Shown: one piece after another, positions 1-8,715 of the stretch | Numbering within the stretch: position 1 is the stretch's first letter | Layout of the letters: each line of letters begins with the position of its first letter | Source: an uncultured Desulfuromonadales bacterium | GTDB lineage: Bacteria > Desulfobacterota > Desulfuromonadia > Desulfuromonadales > Trichloromonadaceae | Direction: 5' to 3' | Assembly: GCA_945787465.1 (NCBI GenBank) | Contig: CALZIZ010000055.1 | Span: 1 to 40,784 of the forward strand | Length of the DNA: 40,784 nt | Position numbers and translations under genes: made by a program | Notes under the pieces: model-generated | Databases searched by the model: none | Told to the model about the DNA's origin: nothing | What the model saw: only the letters and a program-made list of their open reading frames with translations

Positions 1-399
1 CTGAAAGGCGATGTTCACCCCGGTGCCGAAAGCGGCACAGAGAAAAGCATCTTTTTGGCAGAGCATCTCCCCGTTCATCTGCCCCAGGTTCATGGGGATG
101 ATTTTCCCCGGATAGGGCGCAGCGAAGGCCACCTGCTGCTTGCCCGAACCATTGTTGGTAAAGTGGGTCATAAACAGCGATTCGCCGGTGATCGCCCGCT
201 TTCCGGCGCTGAGCAGCTTGCCCATCAGCCCCCGGTCCGCCTCGCTACCATCGCCCATCCGGGTTTCGAAGACGATTCCCTCTTCCATGTAGTTCATGGC
301 GCCGGCTTCAGCAATCACCGTTTCGCCCGGGTCAAGCTCAACGGTAACCATCTGCATGTCGTCGCCGACAATTTCGAAGTCAACTTCATGACATCTCAT
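1..399 (-). CDS. AIM24/TIGR00266-family protein, partial
   Basis: This gene starts at ATG 399 and runs off the left edge of the window, leaving 133 codons with the C-terminus missing. GGAG lies 7 bases upstream of the start. The translation opens [18 protein letters not shown] and contains the blocks [27 protein letters not shown] and [20 protein letters not shown], which match the conserved N-terminal half of the AIM24/TIGR00266 family. That family folds as a beta-sandwich; its bacterial role is not settled and I assign no reaction. No signal peptide is visible. A palindrome-ended repeat begins 24 bases upstream, so the promoter must lie within or beyond that repeat. Confidence 0.88.
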   Translation of the reverse strand, partial: MRCHEVDFEIVGDDMQMVTVELDPGETVIAEAGAMNYMEEGIVFETRMGDGSEADRGLMGKLLSAGKRAITGESLFMTHFTNNGSGKQQVAFAAPYPGKIIPMNLGQMNGEMLCQKDAFLCAAFGTGVNIAFQ

Positions 400-422
400 T
401 GATTTGCTCCATTCAGGTCATC

Positions 423-577
423 TAGGAGGTTGTCCGACAATAAGGGCCGAAGCGAAAATCCAGAAGCTTGAGAACAGATTTTGGCTCGTTTGAGAGCTCA
501 TAGCCGTAGCTATGGGCCGAAAAGGAGCTCCAAGCAGCTGGGTTTGTAGCCGGTCATGGATTGTCGGACAGCCTCCT
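423..577. repeat. Palindrome-ended miniature element, divergent copy A
   Basis: About 155 bp bounded by near-perfect inverted ends: TAGGAGGTTGTCCGACAAT on the left and ATTGTCGGACAGCCTCCT on the right. The interior holds a short palindrome (CATAGC / GCTATG, 499-514) next to TTTGAGAGC (489-497). Copies B and C carry the same two interior landmarks in the opposite orientation, so A is a divergent inverted relative. It has no coding capacity. The layout resembles a MITE or a large REP-type element. Confidence 0.7.
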
Positions 578-741
578 GGGAGGCTGTGGACTTTGAAATG
601 AACCTACTGCGAAATCGTCTGATCGGTCCATATCTCCGACAATTTTTGACAAATAGCCCTGCTATTCGCTCTCAAATTCTCGAAAACCTGGCCTCGAACA
701 GTCAATTTCTCGCTACGGTTCCCAAAATCAACAGCCTCCTA
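578..741. repeat. Palindrome-ended miniature element, copy B
   Basis: About 164 bp, starting where copy A ends. The ends are GGAGGCTGTGGAC and the inverse AACAGCCTCCT, so the right terminus is slightly decayed relative to copy C. The interior matches copy C (28875-29041) in the same orientation with only scattered substitutions. It includes the palindrome AATAGC-CCT-GCTATT (652-666) and GCTCTCAAA (668-676). An ATG-initiated open frame crosses it, but the repeated, palindromic character argues against a gene. It lies between the 3' end of the inositol monophosphatase gene and copy A. Confidence 0.78.
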
Positions 742-838
742 GTGCCAGAAATTATTGAATCACAGGTAAAAATTTATGACCTGCAATCCGAACATGTCCC
801 TTTCTTCGCCCTGCCCCCACCACGGATCAACCTCGATG

Positions 839-1612
839 TTATGGCCGCCGCCCCGCCTTGAGTACCTCAACCATCCGGCCATGAATCAGGCCGTTGCTGG
901 CCAGGCACTCACGGCCATAGATATCGAAAGGGTTGCCGTCAAAGTCGCTGACCCCGCCGCCTGCTTCCTCGACAAGGAGCTTGCCTGCGGCCACATCCCA
1001 AGGCTTGAGCTTCATCTCCCAGTAGCCGTCCAGCCGGCCTGCTGCGACATAGGCCAGATCGAGACTGGCCGCCCCTGCCCGACGGCAGGCCTGGGCACTT
1101 TGCTGGAAGTTAACAAAATGGTCGTAGTTGTTCACCGGGCTGTGCTTTCGGTCATAGGGAAAGCCTGTCGCAACCAGGGCCTCGCCGAGATCACCGCATG
1201 CAGAAACGCGCAGCTGGACATCGTTGAGGAAAGCCCCCTGCCCCTTTTCGGCGACAAAGAGTTCGCGGTGAAACGGATTGTAGACCACCCCAAGCCTCAC
1301 CTCCCCTTCGACCTCAAGGGCAATGGAGACGGCGAACCAGGGAAAGCCATGGGCAAAGTTGGTAGTTCCGTCCAAAGGATCGATGATCCATCGGTAGGTC
1401 GACTGGCAGCGGCCGTAATCCTTCTCCTCGGCCAGGATGTCGTGCCTGGGAAAAGTCCCCCGAAGAACCGAAACAATGGCCTCTTCGGCGGCCCGGTCGG
1501 CATCGGTCACCAGATCGACCTCGCCCTTGTGAAGGACGGTCAGAGTGCGGCCGAATTTCCGCATCAGGATACGGCCCCCCTGCCGGGCGGCCGATATGGC
1601 AATATCTCTCAT
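839..1612 (-). CDS. suhB: Inositol monophosphatase family protein (SuhB-like)
   Basis: A 257-residue Mg2+-dependent phosphatase of the inositol monophosphatase superfamily, full length for the family. The metal-binding motifs are present: AEE at 61-63, the core WIIDPLDGTTNF at 75-86 with D78 and D81, and the C-terminal WDVAAG with D206. Family members hydrolyse inositol-1-phosphate or related sugar phosphates in the cytoplasm; E. coli SuhB also acts in rRNA antitermination, and which role applies here cannot be read from sequence. The gene begins 18 bases after the EI24-like gene ends, so the two are probably cotranscribed. The symbol is given by family resemblance; a CysQ-like role is less likely because of the PLDGTTNF block. 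Confidence 0.9.
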   Translation of the reverse strand: MRDIAISAARQGGRILMRKFGRTLTVLHKGEVDLVTDADRAAEEAIVSVLRGTFPRHDILAEEKDYGRCQSTYRWIIDPLDGTTNFAHGFPWFAVSIALEVEGEVRLGVVYNPFHRELFVAEKGQGAFLNDVQLRVSACGDLGEALVATGFPYDRKHSPVNNYDHFVNFQQSAQACRRAGAASLDLAYVAAGRLDGYWEMKLKPWDVAAGKLLVEEAGGGVSDFDGNPFDIYGRECLASNGLIHGRMVEVLKAGRRP

Positions 1613-1630
1613 TTTACTCCACCAATGTTT

Positions 1631-2446
1631 TCAGGCTTCAATCTGGCCATCTTTGCTGCCCGAAGAAGGGCTTAGCGTTTGACCTTGATGCTCTACATCA
1701 AACCAGATCTGGGTAGCGCCGACCACGCCGACGGGGATACAGAGAAACTGCAGAAAGGGGATGGCAAGAATCGCCAGGATGCCGGTGCTGAAACCGAGCA
1801 TCAGAAACTTGCGGGACGAAATGAAACGGCGCTGATCTTTGAAAGTCCCCCGCTTACGTCCAAAAACATACCCGGTGTATTCAACACTGAGAAAAAACAG
1901 GGTCAAAAGTATCGCGAGGCATGAGTAGATCAGCGAACCGATCCCGGGGATAAAATTCAGCAGCAAAAGCAATCCCATGCACAGCAGAAAGGCCAGCATC
2001 TTTTTGCTCTCTTCCCAGAGCGTGCGCCGCGCATCGATGAGAAAAGCCCGCATGCTAAAGGGTTCCTCGTGCTTCTGCCCGACCAGACTCTCCTCAGTGC
2101 GCTCGGAAAGCAGGTCATTAAAAGGCGATGCTATGAGGTTGCCAACGACTGTAAAGGTAAAAAAGACCAGCACCGCGGTGGCCAATACAGCAACAACCCA
2201 GAGCACATAATAGAGGGTCAGCCAGTACCAGGCCTCTCCCTGGGGAATAAGCCCCACGACGGTCTCATTGAAAAAGTCGAGACCGAAATAGACCGCCAGG
2301 GTAAAGACGAGGGCATTGATCAAAAAAGGAATAATGACGAATTTGTACAGACGGGGGTGTTTGAGGATAAATCGACCCGCCCGAAAGGGATAAAAAAACC
2401 CTTTGGAAAAGTTAGTCAACGGATTGTTTTTGATAAAATCAGCCAT
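1631..2446 (-). CDS. EI24/CysZ-like integral membrane protein
   Basis: A 271-residue membrane protein with about five hydrophobic segments (roughly 40-60, 80-105, 150-185, 190-200, 212-240). The block GNLIASPFNDLLSERTEE after the second helix pair is the hallmark of the EI24/CysZ (formerly DUF540) family. E. coli CysZ is a sulfate permease or channel for cysteine synthesis; more distant members such as this one are not proven to move sulfate, and no sulfur genes are adjacent. The gene lies between a radical SAM gene (56 bases upstream) and suhB (18 bases downstream), all on the minus strand. The ribosome-binding site is weak. Confidence 0.82.
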   Translation of the reverse strand: MADFIKNNPLTNFSKGFFYPFRAGRFILKHPRLYKFVIIPFLINALVFTLAVYFGLDFFNETVVGLIPQGEAWYWLTLYYVLWVVAVLATAVLVFFTFTVVGNLIASPFNDLLSERTEESLVGQKHEEPFSMRAFLIDARRTLWEESKKMLAFLLCMGLLLLLNFIPGIGSLIYSCLAILLTLFFLSVEYTGYVFGRKRGTFKDQRRFISSRKFLMLGFSTGILAILAIPFLQFLCIPVGVVGATQIWFDVEHQGQTLSPSSGSKDGQIEA

Positions 2447-2502
2447 CGGTCAAGCGATCCTTTCTACACAAATAGCGACATTCCAATAGAGGTTGAATCC
2501 TT

Positions 2503-3306
2503 TTAACACCCTGCCTGCGACTTGGCAACAAAAAGGGTCCCGCACCCGCCCCTCGCCTGGCGGCGCCAGCGATTGGCCCGACGCACCTGAAAGCCGGCGT
2601 CGGTCAACAGCCGGTAGCCCTTTTCTATCGCTGGCTGGGGAGGGCTTGAATATGGGCTACCAGAAACCGGGTTGCAGGTCAAAAGGTGGACAGTGACATC
2701 TTGAAGCCCATGAAAAGACTCGGCAAAACTGTTCAGTTCGCAGGCCGAATCGTTGATTCCCTCAAGCAGCAGGTAGTTGATGCCCAACTTGCGCCTGCGG
2801 CGCCTGGACAAGACAGGTACCTGCTTCTGAAGCAAGTTGATCAGGCTTGAGAAATCAGGCCCCCGAGGGATAAGTCTGCGATGGGTTTCGGCGGTTCCGG
2901 CATGCACCGAAAACATCAACCCGTTGTGTGCCAGGCCAAGGAATTCGGACAGTTGCGGCAGCGGACTGGCTGTCGTGGTCAAAGAAACCGGAAGGCCCCG
3001 CTGCATGCAATACTCCATGAACTGCCTGACCGGCTCAGGGTTGTGCAACGGTTCGCCGATACCCGAGATCGTCACCCTTTCGGGCGCGACCCCCTGGTCG
3101 ATGGCGACAACAAGCTGTCGCTGCATCTCTTCAAGAGCAAGGTTGCGCAGCAGCCCGCGACTGCCCGAAGCACAGAAGGGGCATTCCAGGGCGCAGCCGG
3201 CCTGGCTTGAAACACACAGGGTTCCGTTGCCGTAATAAACCGCTTCGACCACCGTGCCACCGGCCAGCGGCACAGCGAACTTATGGTTGGTTTCCATGCC
3301 GGACAC
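2503..3306 (-). CDS. Radical SAM protein related to RlmN/Cfr, short form
   Basis: A 267-residue radical SAM enzyme. The [4Fe-4S] cysteines are C38, C42 and C45 in GCALECPFCASG, followed by the SAM-contact motif ISGIGEPLHN. The C-terminal GGCGTL with C255 matches the second catalytic cysteine that RlmN and Cfr methylate during rRNA/tRNA adenine C2/C8 methylation. RlmN is about 350-400 residues; this protein lacks the roughly 90-residue N-terminal helical domain. It is therefore a reduced RlmN-like paralogue and its substrate is unknown. The start is GTG 3306, eight bases after an AAAGG; ATG 3297 is the alternative. It leads a minus-strand run with the EI24 and suhB genes. Confidence 0.82.
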   Translation of the reverse strand: MSGMETNHKFAVPLAGGTVVEAVYYGNGTLCVSSQAGCALECPFCASGSRGLLRNLALEEMQRQLVVAIDQGVAPERVTISGIGEPLHNPEPVRQFMEYCMQRGLPVSLTTTASPLPQLSEFLGLAHNGLMFSVHAGTAETHRRLIPRGPDFSSLINLLQKQVPVLSRRRRRKLGINYLLLEGINDSACELNSFAESFHGLQDVTVHLLTCNPVSGSPYSSPPQPAIEKGYRLLTDAGFQVRRANRWRRQARGGCGTLFVAKSQAGC

Positions 3307-3337
3307 TGAAGGGGCCTTTCAAAAAAAGAACAACCCC

Positions 3338-3380
3338 AAAAAAAATGGGGCCGTCATCCATTTTAAAGGATGACGGCCCC
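3338..3380 (-). terminator. Rho-independent terminator after the porin gene
   Basis: A perfect 13-bp stem, GGGGCCGTCATCC (3347-3359) with GGATGACGGCCCC (3368-3380), closes an 8-base loop. On the minus strand it is followed by a run of eight T. It ends the glnB-amtB-porin transcription unit 39 bases past the porin stop codon. Confidence 0.92.
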
Positions 3381-3418
3381 TTTGTCGACAGGAGGCAAAG
3401 TCTGCGACAAAAATCGGC

Positions 3419-4156
3419 TTAGAAGTTCAGGGTAACGGTCACACCACCCATGAATTCGTCTTCGATTTGAAAGGTTGTATCTTCAGCCTCATCACTAAGA
3501 GGAGTGGAATAGATAACCGCAGGGCTGAAAACCACCTGATCGGTTATCGAGTAATCGATACCCGCACTGAACTCGGCATTTTGGAAAAAGCTCTCGTCTT
3601 TGGTACCGGTAAGCTTCTGGTCGGCATCGTAGTAGCTAACCAGGGCACCAAGGTTCAGGCCGGCGTTGGAAGCCAGGTCGAAAGTATGGCCGACCGAAGC
3701 GGTGGCGAAGAGTGAATCGTACTCGTCGTAGTCGTAGTAAACGGTGACCGAGGGGCTGAGCAGGGTATTCAGGCCCAGGCTCAGGTAAATTTCATTGGTG
3801 TCATCGGCGTCGTCCACATCGTAGAGGATGTTACCGACACTGACCGAAACCAGCTCGCTGGCATCGAAGGAATAATCAACGGTCAGATCGACCTCATCGA
3901 GGTTGCCGGAATTCTCGTTGATGTTACCCCACCAGCTCAGGGTAAAGCCGTTGAAGCTGATGTCGGCGCCGGGCTGAACCACGAAATTGGCATCGGAATC
4001 AGGGTCGAAATCCTTGGTGCTTAGGTCATCCCCCCTCCACAGGTACATGCTGTTCACGCTGACATAGGCGTCGCCGGAGACCTCGATGGCGGCAAGAGCC
4101 GGGGAAATGCTGGTGAGGGTCAGTACAGTCGCCAGAATTACACTCCATTTTTTCAT
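3419..4156 (-). CDS. TorF-family putative porin (TIGR02001-like)
   Basis: A 245-residue outer-membrane beta-barrel precursor. A signal peptide (MKKWSVILATVLTLTSISPALA) precedes a cut near residue 22. The mature part consists of alternating beta-strands rich in Asp, Tyr and Ser and ends in VTVTLNF, with the terminal Phe typical of Bam-assembled barrels. The opening SGDAYVSVNSMYLWRGDDLS resembles the TIGR02001/TorF putative porins, which from memory often sit beside ammonium transporter genes. Here it is third in the order glnB, amtB, porin, which suggests a role in passing small nitrogen solutes through the outer membrane (inference). AAGGAG lies 10 bases upstream of the ATG. Confidence 0.82.
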   Translation of the reverse strand: MKKWSVILATVLTLTSISPALAAIEVSGDAYVSVNSMYLWRGDDLSTKDFDPDSDANFVVQPGADISFNGFTLSWWGNINENSGNLDEVDLTVDYSFDASELVSVSVGNILYDVDDADDTNEIYLSLGLNTLLSPSVTVYYDYDEYDSLFATASVGHTFDLASNAGLNLGALVSYYDADQKLTGTKDESFFQNAEFSAGIDYSITDQVVFSPAVIYSTPLSDEAEDTTFQIEDEFMGGVTVTLNF

Positions 4157-4185
4157 GCTTTTTTAACTCCTTTTTCTGTGTTTTC

Positions 4186-4214
4186 TCCGGTGGGACCCCC
4201 CTGGTCCCACCGGA
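4186..4214. other. Intercistronic hairpin between amtB and porin genes
   Basis: A perfect 12-bp inverted repeat (TCCGGTGGGACC, 4186-4197; inverse 4203-4214) with a 5-base loop lies between the amtB stop and the porin start. No T-run follows on the minus strand, so it is a poor classic terminator. It could stabilise or partly attenuate the message and set different levels of channel and porin. Confidence 0.7.
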
Positions 4215-4254
4215 ATCTGGAATTGCATATTGAGGTTCAGTTCAGATTTAACGA

Positions 4255-5646
4255 TCAGGACTGCTTTACAGGCCGGGCAGTCGTGCTGGGAGCCACGGCA
4301 GCGACGCTGGCGGCGGAGGGGAGCCCCGCGGATCCGCCGCCGATATTGATATTCTGGAAATCGGGGTAGGCTTCCAGGCCAAGTTCGGTTACGTCAAGGC
4401 CGCGGAATTCTTCCTCCTCGGAGCAGCGAATGCCGACCGTCGCCTTCAGAGCAAACCACACGACAGCGCTTGCCACAGTGACAAATGCCCCAACCGCGAT
4501 CACACCAATCAACTGGGTCAGGAAGCTCGCTCCACTGTCGCAGAACGGAACCGCCAGGGTTCCCCAGATACCGCAGACAAGGTGGACGGACAGGGCGCCG
4601 ACGACGTCATCGATTTTAAGCTTATCGAAGAAGGGGACAGCAAATACCACCAACACACCGCCGACTGCGCCAATCAGGATGGCGGCACCGGGACTCGGAG
4701 CTGCAGGTCCGGCGGTGATGCTGACCAGACCGGCCAAGGCGCCGTTAAGGGACATGGTCAGGTCAACCTTTTTGTAGATAATCTGCAGCAGGATCATAGC
4801 GGCCACAATGCCACCGGCGGCGCCGAGATTGGTGTTGATGTAGACGTTGGACTGTTCGATTGCGGCACCGGCGTTACCAAGAGCGAGGGCACTGCCGCCG
4901 TTGAAGCCGAACCACCCCATCCAGAGAATAAAGGTACCGAGGGTCGCCAGGGTCAGGTTTGAACCGGGAATCGGTTTAACACGGCCGTTTTTGTCATATT
5001 TACCCTTACGCGCCCCCAGGATGATGGCGCCTGTCAGGGCCGACCAGCCGCCCACCGAGTGCACAATAGTCGAGCCGGCGTAGTCGGAGAACCCCATTTC
5101 GGAGAGCCAGCCGCCGCCCCAGCTCCAAGCGCCCTGGATAGGGTAGATGAACCCGGTCAAAATTACGCAGAAGACCATGAAGGGCCAGAGCTTGATCCGC
5201 TCAGCCACAGTACCGGAAACCACCGACGCGGCGGTGGCGACGAACACCATCTGGAAAAACCAGTCGGAGCCTGCAGCATAAGAGCTTGCGAAATCCCCTG
5301 CAAGGGCAGCGGCATCGTCAGCACCCCACAGCCCCAGAGAACCGATAAAGCCGCCGTCAACCCCCGAATACATGAGGTTGTAGCCGACAACGTAGTAGAG
5401 GATACCGGCCACCGAGTAAAGGGCAATGTTTTTCAGACAAATTGTGGCGACATTTTTGGAGCGTACCAGCCCCGCCTCGAGCATGGCGAAACCGGCAGCC
5501 ATCCACATTACCAGAACGCCACAGATAAGAAACGAGAATGTGTTGAGAATATAGGCAACTTCGGACACCGGAGCATCCTCGGCCAAAGCCAGAGACGGCA
5601 GAGCCAGCAGCAGGGTAGCAGCGACGAGGAAAAACTTCTTATTCAT
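4255..5646 (-). CDS. amtB: Ammonium transporter (Amt family)
   Basis: A 463-residue inner-membrane ammonium channel. A cleavable leader (to about residue 22, ALA-EDA) precedes eleven membrane helices. Family landmarks are visible: the Phe-gate region WFFQMVFVATAASVVSGTVA, the first pore histidine in GSTIVHSVGG, GWFGFNGGSAL, and the second pore histidine in VHLVCGIWGTLAVP. The cytoplasmic tail has EEEFRGLDVTELGLEAYPDF, which in this family contacts the T-loop of a P-II protein. It lies 35 bases downstream of a P-II gene on the same strand, the usual pairing in which P-II blocks the channel when nitrogen is plentiful. Length is normal. Confidence 0.97.
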   Translation of the reverse strand: MNKKFFLVAATLLLALPSLALAEDAPVSEVAYILNTFSFLICGVLVMWMAAGFAMLEAGLVRSKNVATICLKNIALYSVAGILYYVVGYNLMYSGVDGGFIGSLGLWGADDAAALAGDFASSYAAGSDWFFQMVFVATAASVVSGTVAERIKLWPFMVFCVILTGFIYPIQGAWSWGGGWLSEMGFSDYAGSTIVHSVGGWSALTGAIILGARKGKYDKNGRVKPIPGSNLTLATLGTFILWMGWFGFNGGSALALGNAGAAIEQSNVYINTNLGAAGGIVAAMILLQIIYKKVDLTMSLNGALAGLVSITAGPAAPSPGAAILIGAVGGVLVVFAVPFFDKLKIDDVVGALSVHLVCGIWGTLAVPFCDSGASFLTQLIGVIAVGAFVTVASAVVWFALKATVGIRCSEEEEFRGLDVTELGLEAYPDFQNINIGGGSAGLPSAASVAAVAPSTTARPVKQS

Positions 5647-5681
5647 TGGATCATCTCCTATGCTTAATTACGCTTATTGGA

Positions 5682-6143
<462 letters not shown>

Positions 6144-6173
6144 TTATGTCCGTTTATTCTCTTACCTTGTCCC

Positions 6174-6207
6174 AATGCCGGTGCAGAGGGTTTATATAAC
6201 CGGCATT
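6174..6207 (-). promoter_or_regulatory. Leader hairpin upstream of glnB
   Basis: A perfect 8-bp inverted repeat, AATGCCGG (6174-6181) with CCGGCATT (6200-6207), and an 18-base loop. It falls just after the predicted transcription start and before the leader terminator. A second pairing, CATTG with CAATG further downstream in the leader, is also possible, so the RNA may have alternative folds. Function is inferred only from position. Confidence 0.5.
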
Positions 6208-6231
6208 TTCATTCAACAGTCATAAACTGTT

Positions 6232-6248
6232 AGCATGGGGCGTGCCAA
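6232..6248 (-). promoter_or_regulatory. Sigma-54 promoter for glnB-amtB-porin
   Basis: Read on the minus strand, TTGGCACGCCCCATGCT matches the RpoN consensus YTGGCACGRNNNTTGCW with the invariant GG and GC correctly spaced. Transcription would start near 6221, giving a leader of about 200 nt. RpoN control of glnK-amtB operons under nitrogen limitation is well established in proteobacteria and fits the genes downstream. Confidence 0.85.
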
Positions 6249-6337
6249 AACAAAAAACACTATATTTTAGACCCCTTAGCCTTCCAGAACCTACCAAAGA
6301 GCCTAATTAAAAGGCACCCCTGTCGAACCCTGGCTAA

Positions 6338-7924
6338 TTAATGACCAGACAAAGCCAGCGGCAAAACGATCCGAAAGGTCGTCCCCTGCCCTTCGGCGCT
6401 ATCAAGAGTCATCCGCCCTTCATGCTCGGTAATAATATTTCGGCAGATATAAAGGCCAAGACCGGTGCCCTCTCCCTCTTTTTTGGTGGAGAAAAAGGGA
6501 TCAAAAATATTCGCCTGGATCGATGCCGGGATACCCGGCCCGGTGTCACTGATCGCAGCCTCGACTTCCTGCCCATTGACCTGTGAAGTCGAAATTCGTA
6601 GAGTTCCGCTTTCGCCCATAGCCTGGGTCGCATTCATAATCAGATTGATGAAGACCTGTTTGAGCTTATTGGGGTCGGCGTGAACATACGGCAACTCGCC
6701 GTAATCTTCTTCAAGGCGGATTGAATTGCGGTTCAGTTCGTAGCGAACCAGCCGCAGGACATCGCGCAGCACCTCGTTCAAATCGGTGGCCCGTTTGCGC
6801 ATCTCCTGCGCCCGGGAAAAAGAGAGCAGCCCTCCGGTCAGAGCTTTGAGCCGATCCACCTCGCTGTCGATGCGCTCGACCAAATCCTTCTGGAACTCCG
6901 GGAGCTCTTCCTCGCGCAACAGCAACTGTGCGGCATAGGAGATAACCGCCAGGGGGTTGTTAACCTCGTGGGCAATCCCCGCCGAGAGCCTTCCCACTTC
7001 GGCAAGTTTCTCTGACTGGACGGTCTGGTCGAGAAGACTTTTGAATTCGGTGACATCTTCCACGATCACCACCACCCCGGTGGTGCTCTCGCCGTCCTTC
7101 AGTGGGGCCAGGCGTCTTTTCTGAAAACGTCTCTGCCCCTTGAAGTTGCGATGGGTCAGGCGCAGCTTTTCCGGAGCACCGGTGCGCAAAACCCTGCGAA
7201 CCCGGTCACCGAAGCCCTCTTCTTCAAGAATCGGAAAGAGTTGAAAGAGGTCGCGGCCCAGAGCCAGGGGTTCGCTGACCCCGCTCATTTCCTCCATCCT
7301 GGGGTTCCAGGAGGTAATGCACATTCGGGCATCGATGGTGTAAATTCCGAGGTTGGCACTTTTGAGAACCCGCTGGTTGAACTGGTTCAGATCACGGTAG
7401 CGACTAGAAACCGCCCGCAGATTGCTATAAAGGCGGGCATTCTCGATGGCTATTGCAGCCTGGCCTGCCATGGTCACCAGATACGGGATATCCTCTTCAC
7501 GAAAGGTCAACGGCTCTGGGCTTTCGACATTAAAAACGCCGATGACCTTGTCCCTCGCCACAAGGGGCACAGCCAGTTCACTGCGGGCATCGTGGATACC
7601 AGGGACATAGTCAGGAAGTTCGGCAATATCCTCGACCAGAACCGGCTTGCCGGTCTGGGCCGCCTTTCCCATGACTCCCTGGCCGAGGCGAATTTCGTGG
7701 CGTACCGCCTCCTCCGAGTACCCATAGGAAGCCGCCGTCACCAGAGTGCTGCGCTCTTCGTCCAGCAGGCGGATAATGGCATTTTCAAAACAGAACACCT
7801 CACGGGAGACGCGCAGAATCCTATTCAGCAGCTCTTCCAACTCGGTCGTTGAGGCCAACTCCTGGCCGATGTCGATGAGCGCCTTAAGCAGTTTCTGTTG
7901 TTGGCGTTGCGATTTGGGTGTCAT
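6338..7924 (-). CDS. GAF-PAS sensor histidine kinase
   Basis: A soluble 528-residue histidine kinase when started at ATG 7924 (AGGAGAGGGC just upstream); an upstream extension to 8050 exists but has no ribosome-binding site. Domains: GAF at about 26-165, PAS at about 185-295, HisKA at about 306-372 with the phospho-acceptor H319 in [14 protein letters not shown], and HATPase at about 415-523 with N431, DTGPGI (460-465), FDPFFSTK and GTGLGL (486-491). There are no membrane helices, so it should sense an internal signal. No response regulator is adjacent. Its place directly upstream of the sigma-54 glnB operon makes an NtrB-like nitrogen role plausible, but that is inference from position. Confidence 0.92.
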   Translation of the reverse strand: MTPKSQRQQQKLLKALIDIGQELASTTELEELLNRILRVSREVFCFENAIIRLLDEERSTLVTAASYGYSEEAVRHEIRLGQGVMGKAAQTGKPVLVEDIAELPDYVPGIHDARSELAVPLVARDKVIGVFNVESPEPLTFREEDIPYLVTMAGQAAIAIENARLYSNLRAVSSRYRDLNQFNQRVLKSANLGIYTIDARMCITSWNPRMEEMSGVSEPLALGRDLFQLFPILEEEGFGDRVRRVLRTGAPEKLRLTHRNFKGQRRFQKRRLAPLKDGESTTGVVVIVEDVTEFKSLLDQTVQSEKLAEVGRLSAGIAHEVNNPLAVISYAAQLLLREEELPEFQKDLVERIDSEVDRLKALTGGLLSFSRAQEMRKRATDLNEVLRDVLRLVRYELNRNSIRLEEDYGELPYVHADPNKLKQVFINLIMNATQAMGESGTLRISTSQVNGQEVEAAISDTGPGIPASIQANIFDPFFSTKKEGEGTGLGLYICRNIITEHEGRMTLDSAEGQGTTFRIVLPLALSGH

Positions 7925-8139
7925 GCCCTCTCCTCTTAGCTTCCTGGCAAACACTCTGATATTGGCACAAGGCGTGCCATCTGCCTTAAAGGCCCTAAAC
8001 CGCCTAAAAATCGGGCCTGCCTGACAAATGCCCCCGAAAGAACCACCCAAGTCGCCCAGATCTTAAGCACAACCTGTTTAAAGTTTAAGCAAAAACAATC
8101 CGAATGATAATGGCCAATACCTCCTTTTAAAATTCCCCC

Positions 8140-8168
8140 TTGTAACCGGTTCACGATTTCCCTATACT
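8140..8168 (+). promoter_or_regulatory. Sigma-70-type promoter of the 6S RNA
   Basis: TTGTAA (8140-8145) and TATACT (8163-8168) are separated by 17 bp. Transcription would start around 8175, just before the closing stem of the RNA. Confidence 0.72.
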
Positions 8169-8174
8169 GAGTCT

Positions 8175-8370
8175 CAACAAGCTAGCGCTCTCTACCCTAC
8201 AGGTGAGATAAGCACGCCCAGGCGGAATATTGTTATATCGGGATCGCTTCAGGGGCGTTGTTGAGCATGCCCACCCAGAGTGGGACGCCTGATTCGCCTA
8301 CAAGGGACCCCACCTCACATACCATCGCTGTGAGGCCCAGCAAGTCCACGGTAGGTGTGGAGAGCCAGCG
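8175..8370 (+). ncRNA. ssrS: 6S RNA
   Basis: An orphan, non-coding transcript unit of about 190 nt with its own promoter and terminator. Its core GTTGTTGAGCATGCCCACCC (8259-8278), followed by a hairpin and GACGCCT, parallels the conserved GGTTGGTGAGCATGC...GAGAAGCCT block of E. coli 6S RNA. The 5' segment CTCTACCCTAC (8190-8200) can pair with GTAGGTGTGGAGAG (8351-8364) to form the long closing stem around a central bubble. 6S RNA mimics an open promoter and sequesters housekeeping RNA polymerase in stationary phase. Unlike many proteobacteria, no ygfA or zapA gene follows. A covariance-model search would settle the call. Confidence 0.83.
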
Positions 8371-8403
8371 AAAAAAAGGCGTCGGTAACCCGACGCCTTT
8401 TTA
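8371..8403 (+). terminator. Terminator of the 6S RNA
   Basis: AAAGGCGTCG and CGACGCCTTT form a 10-bp stem around GTAACC-type loop bases, ending in a run of five T. It lies immediately after the predicted 3' end of the RNA. Confidence 0.85.
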
Positions 8404-8470
8404 CGTTAAACCCTTCAGAAACTTGCGTCCCCAAAGGCCTTTCAATGAAGATGTTTCACCCGCTGGCAGG

Positions 8471-8683
8471 TTAACGCCATGGGAACTCTTCTTTGCTGCG
8501 ACTCATCTCTTCGCACTCCTGATAGTCCCAGCAGCGATTTTTTCCATCGCTGGTTTTAACCACGATATGGTCCGGGGAACAACTCATCACCAGACCTTCT
8601 TCTTTCGAGGCAGGATGGGTTACAAAAGCGTCCCGTCCTTCCTGGTTTTCTGAGCATATAAACGTAAAACGATCTTTTTTCAT
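8471..8683 (-). CDS. Small conserved-looking protein of unknown function
   Basis: About 70 residues if started at ATG 8683 (GGAAGGG nine bases upstream); a TTG at 8719 that overlaps the previous stop would add 12 residues. The sequence opens MKKDRFTFICSENQEGRDAF and has polar beta-type segments and three cysteines, with no signal peptide or membrane helix. I do not recognise the family. It follows the 68-residue gene 8716-8922 with almost no gap, so the two are probably one transcript. Part of the reading frame extends towards the 6S RNA terminator on the other strand, with 67 bases between them. Confidence 0.6.
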   Translation of the reverse strand: MKKDRFTFICSENQEGRDAFVTHPASKEEGLVMSCSPDHIVVKTSDGKNRCWDYQECEEMSRSKEEFPWR

Positions 8684-8715
8684 AACGATGCACCCTTCCC
8701 GAGAGCGAAGCTCTC

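Noticed and set aside
556-861. A 101-codon plus-strand frame, and a related frame from 28897.
   Set aside because: Both arise inside copies B and C of the palindrome-ended repeat and run into unrelated flanks.
776-1675. A 299-codon plus-strand frame.
   Set aside because: Antisense to suhB; composition typical of a shadow frame.
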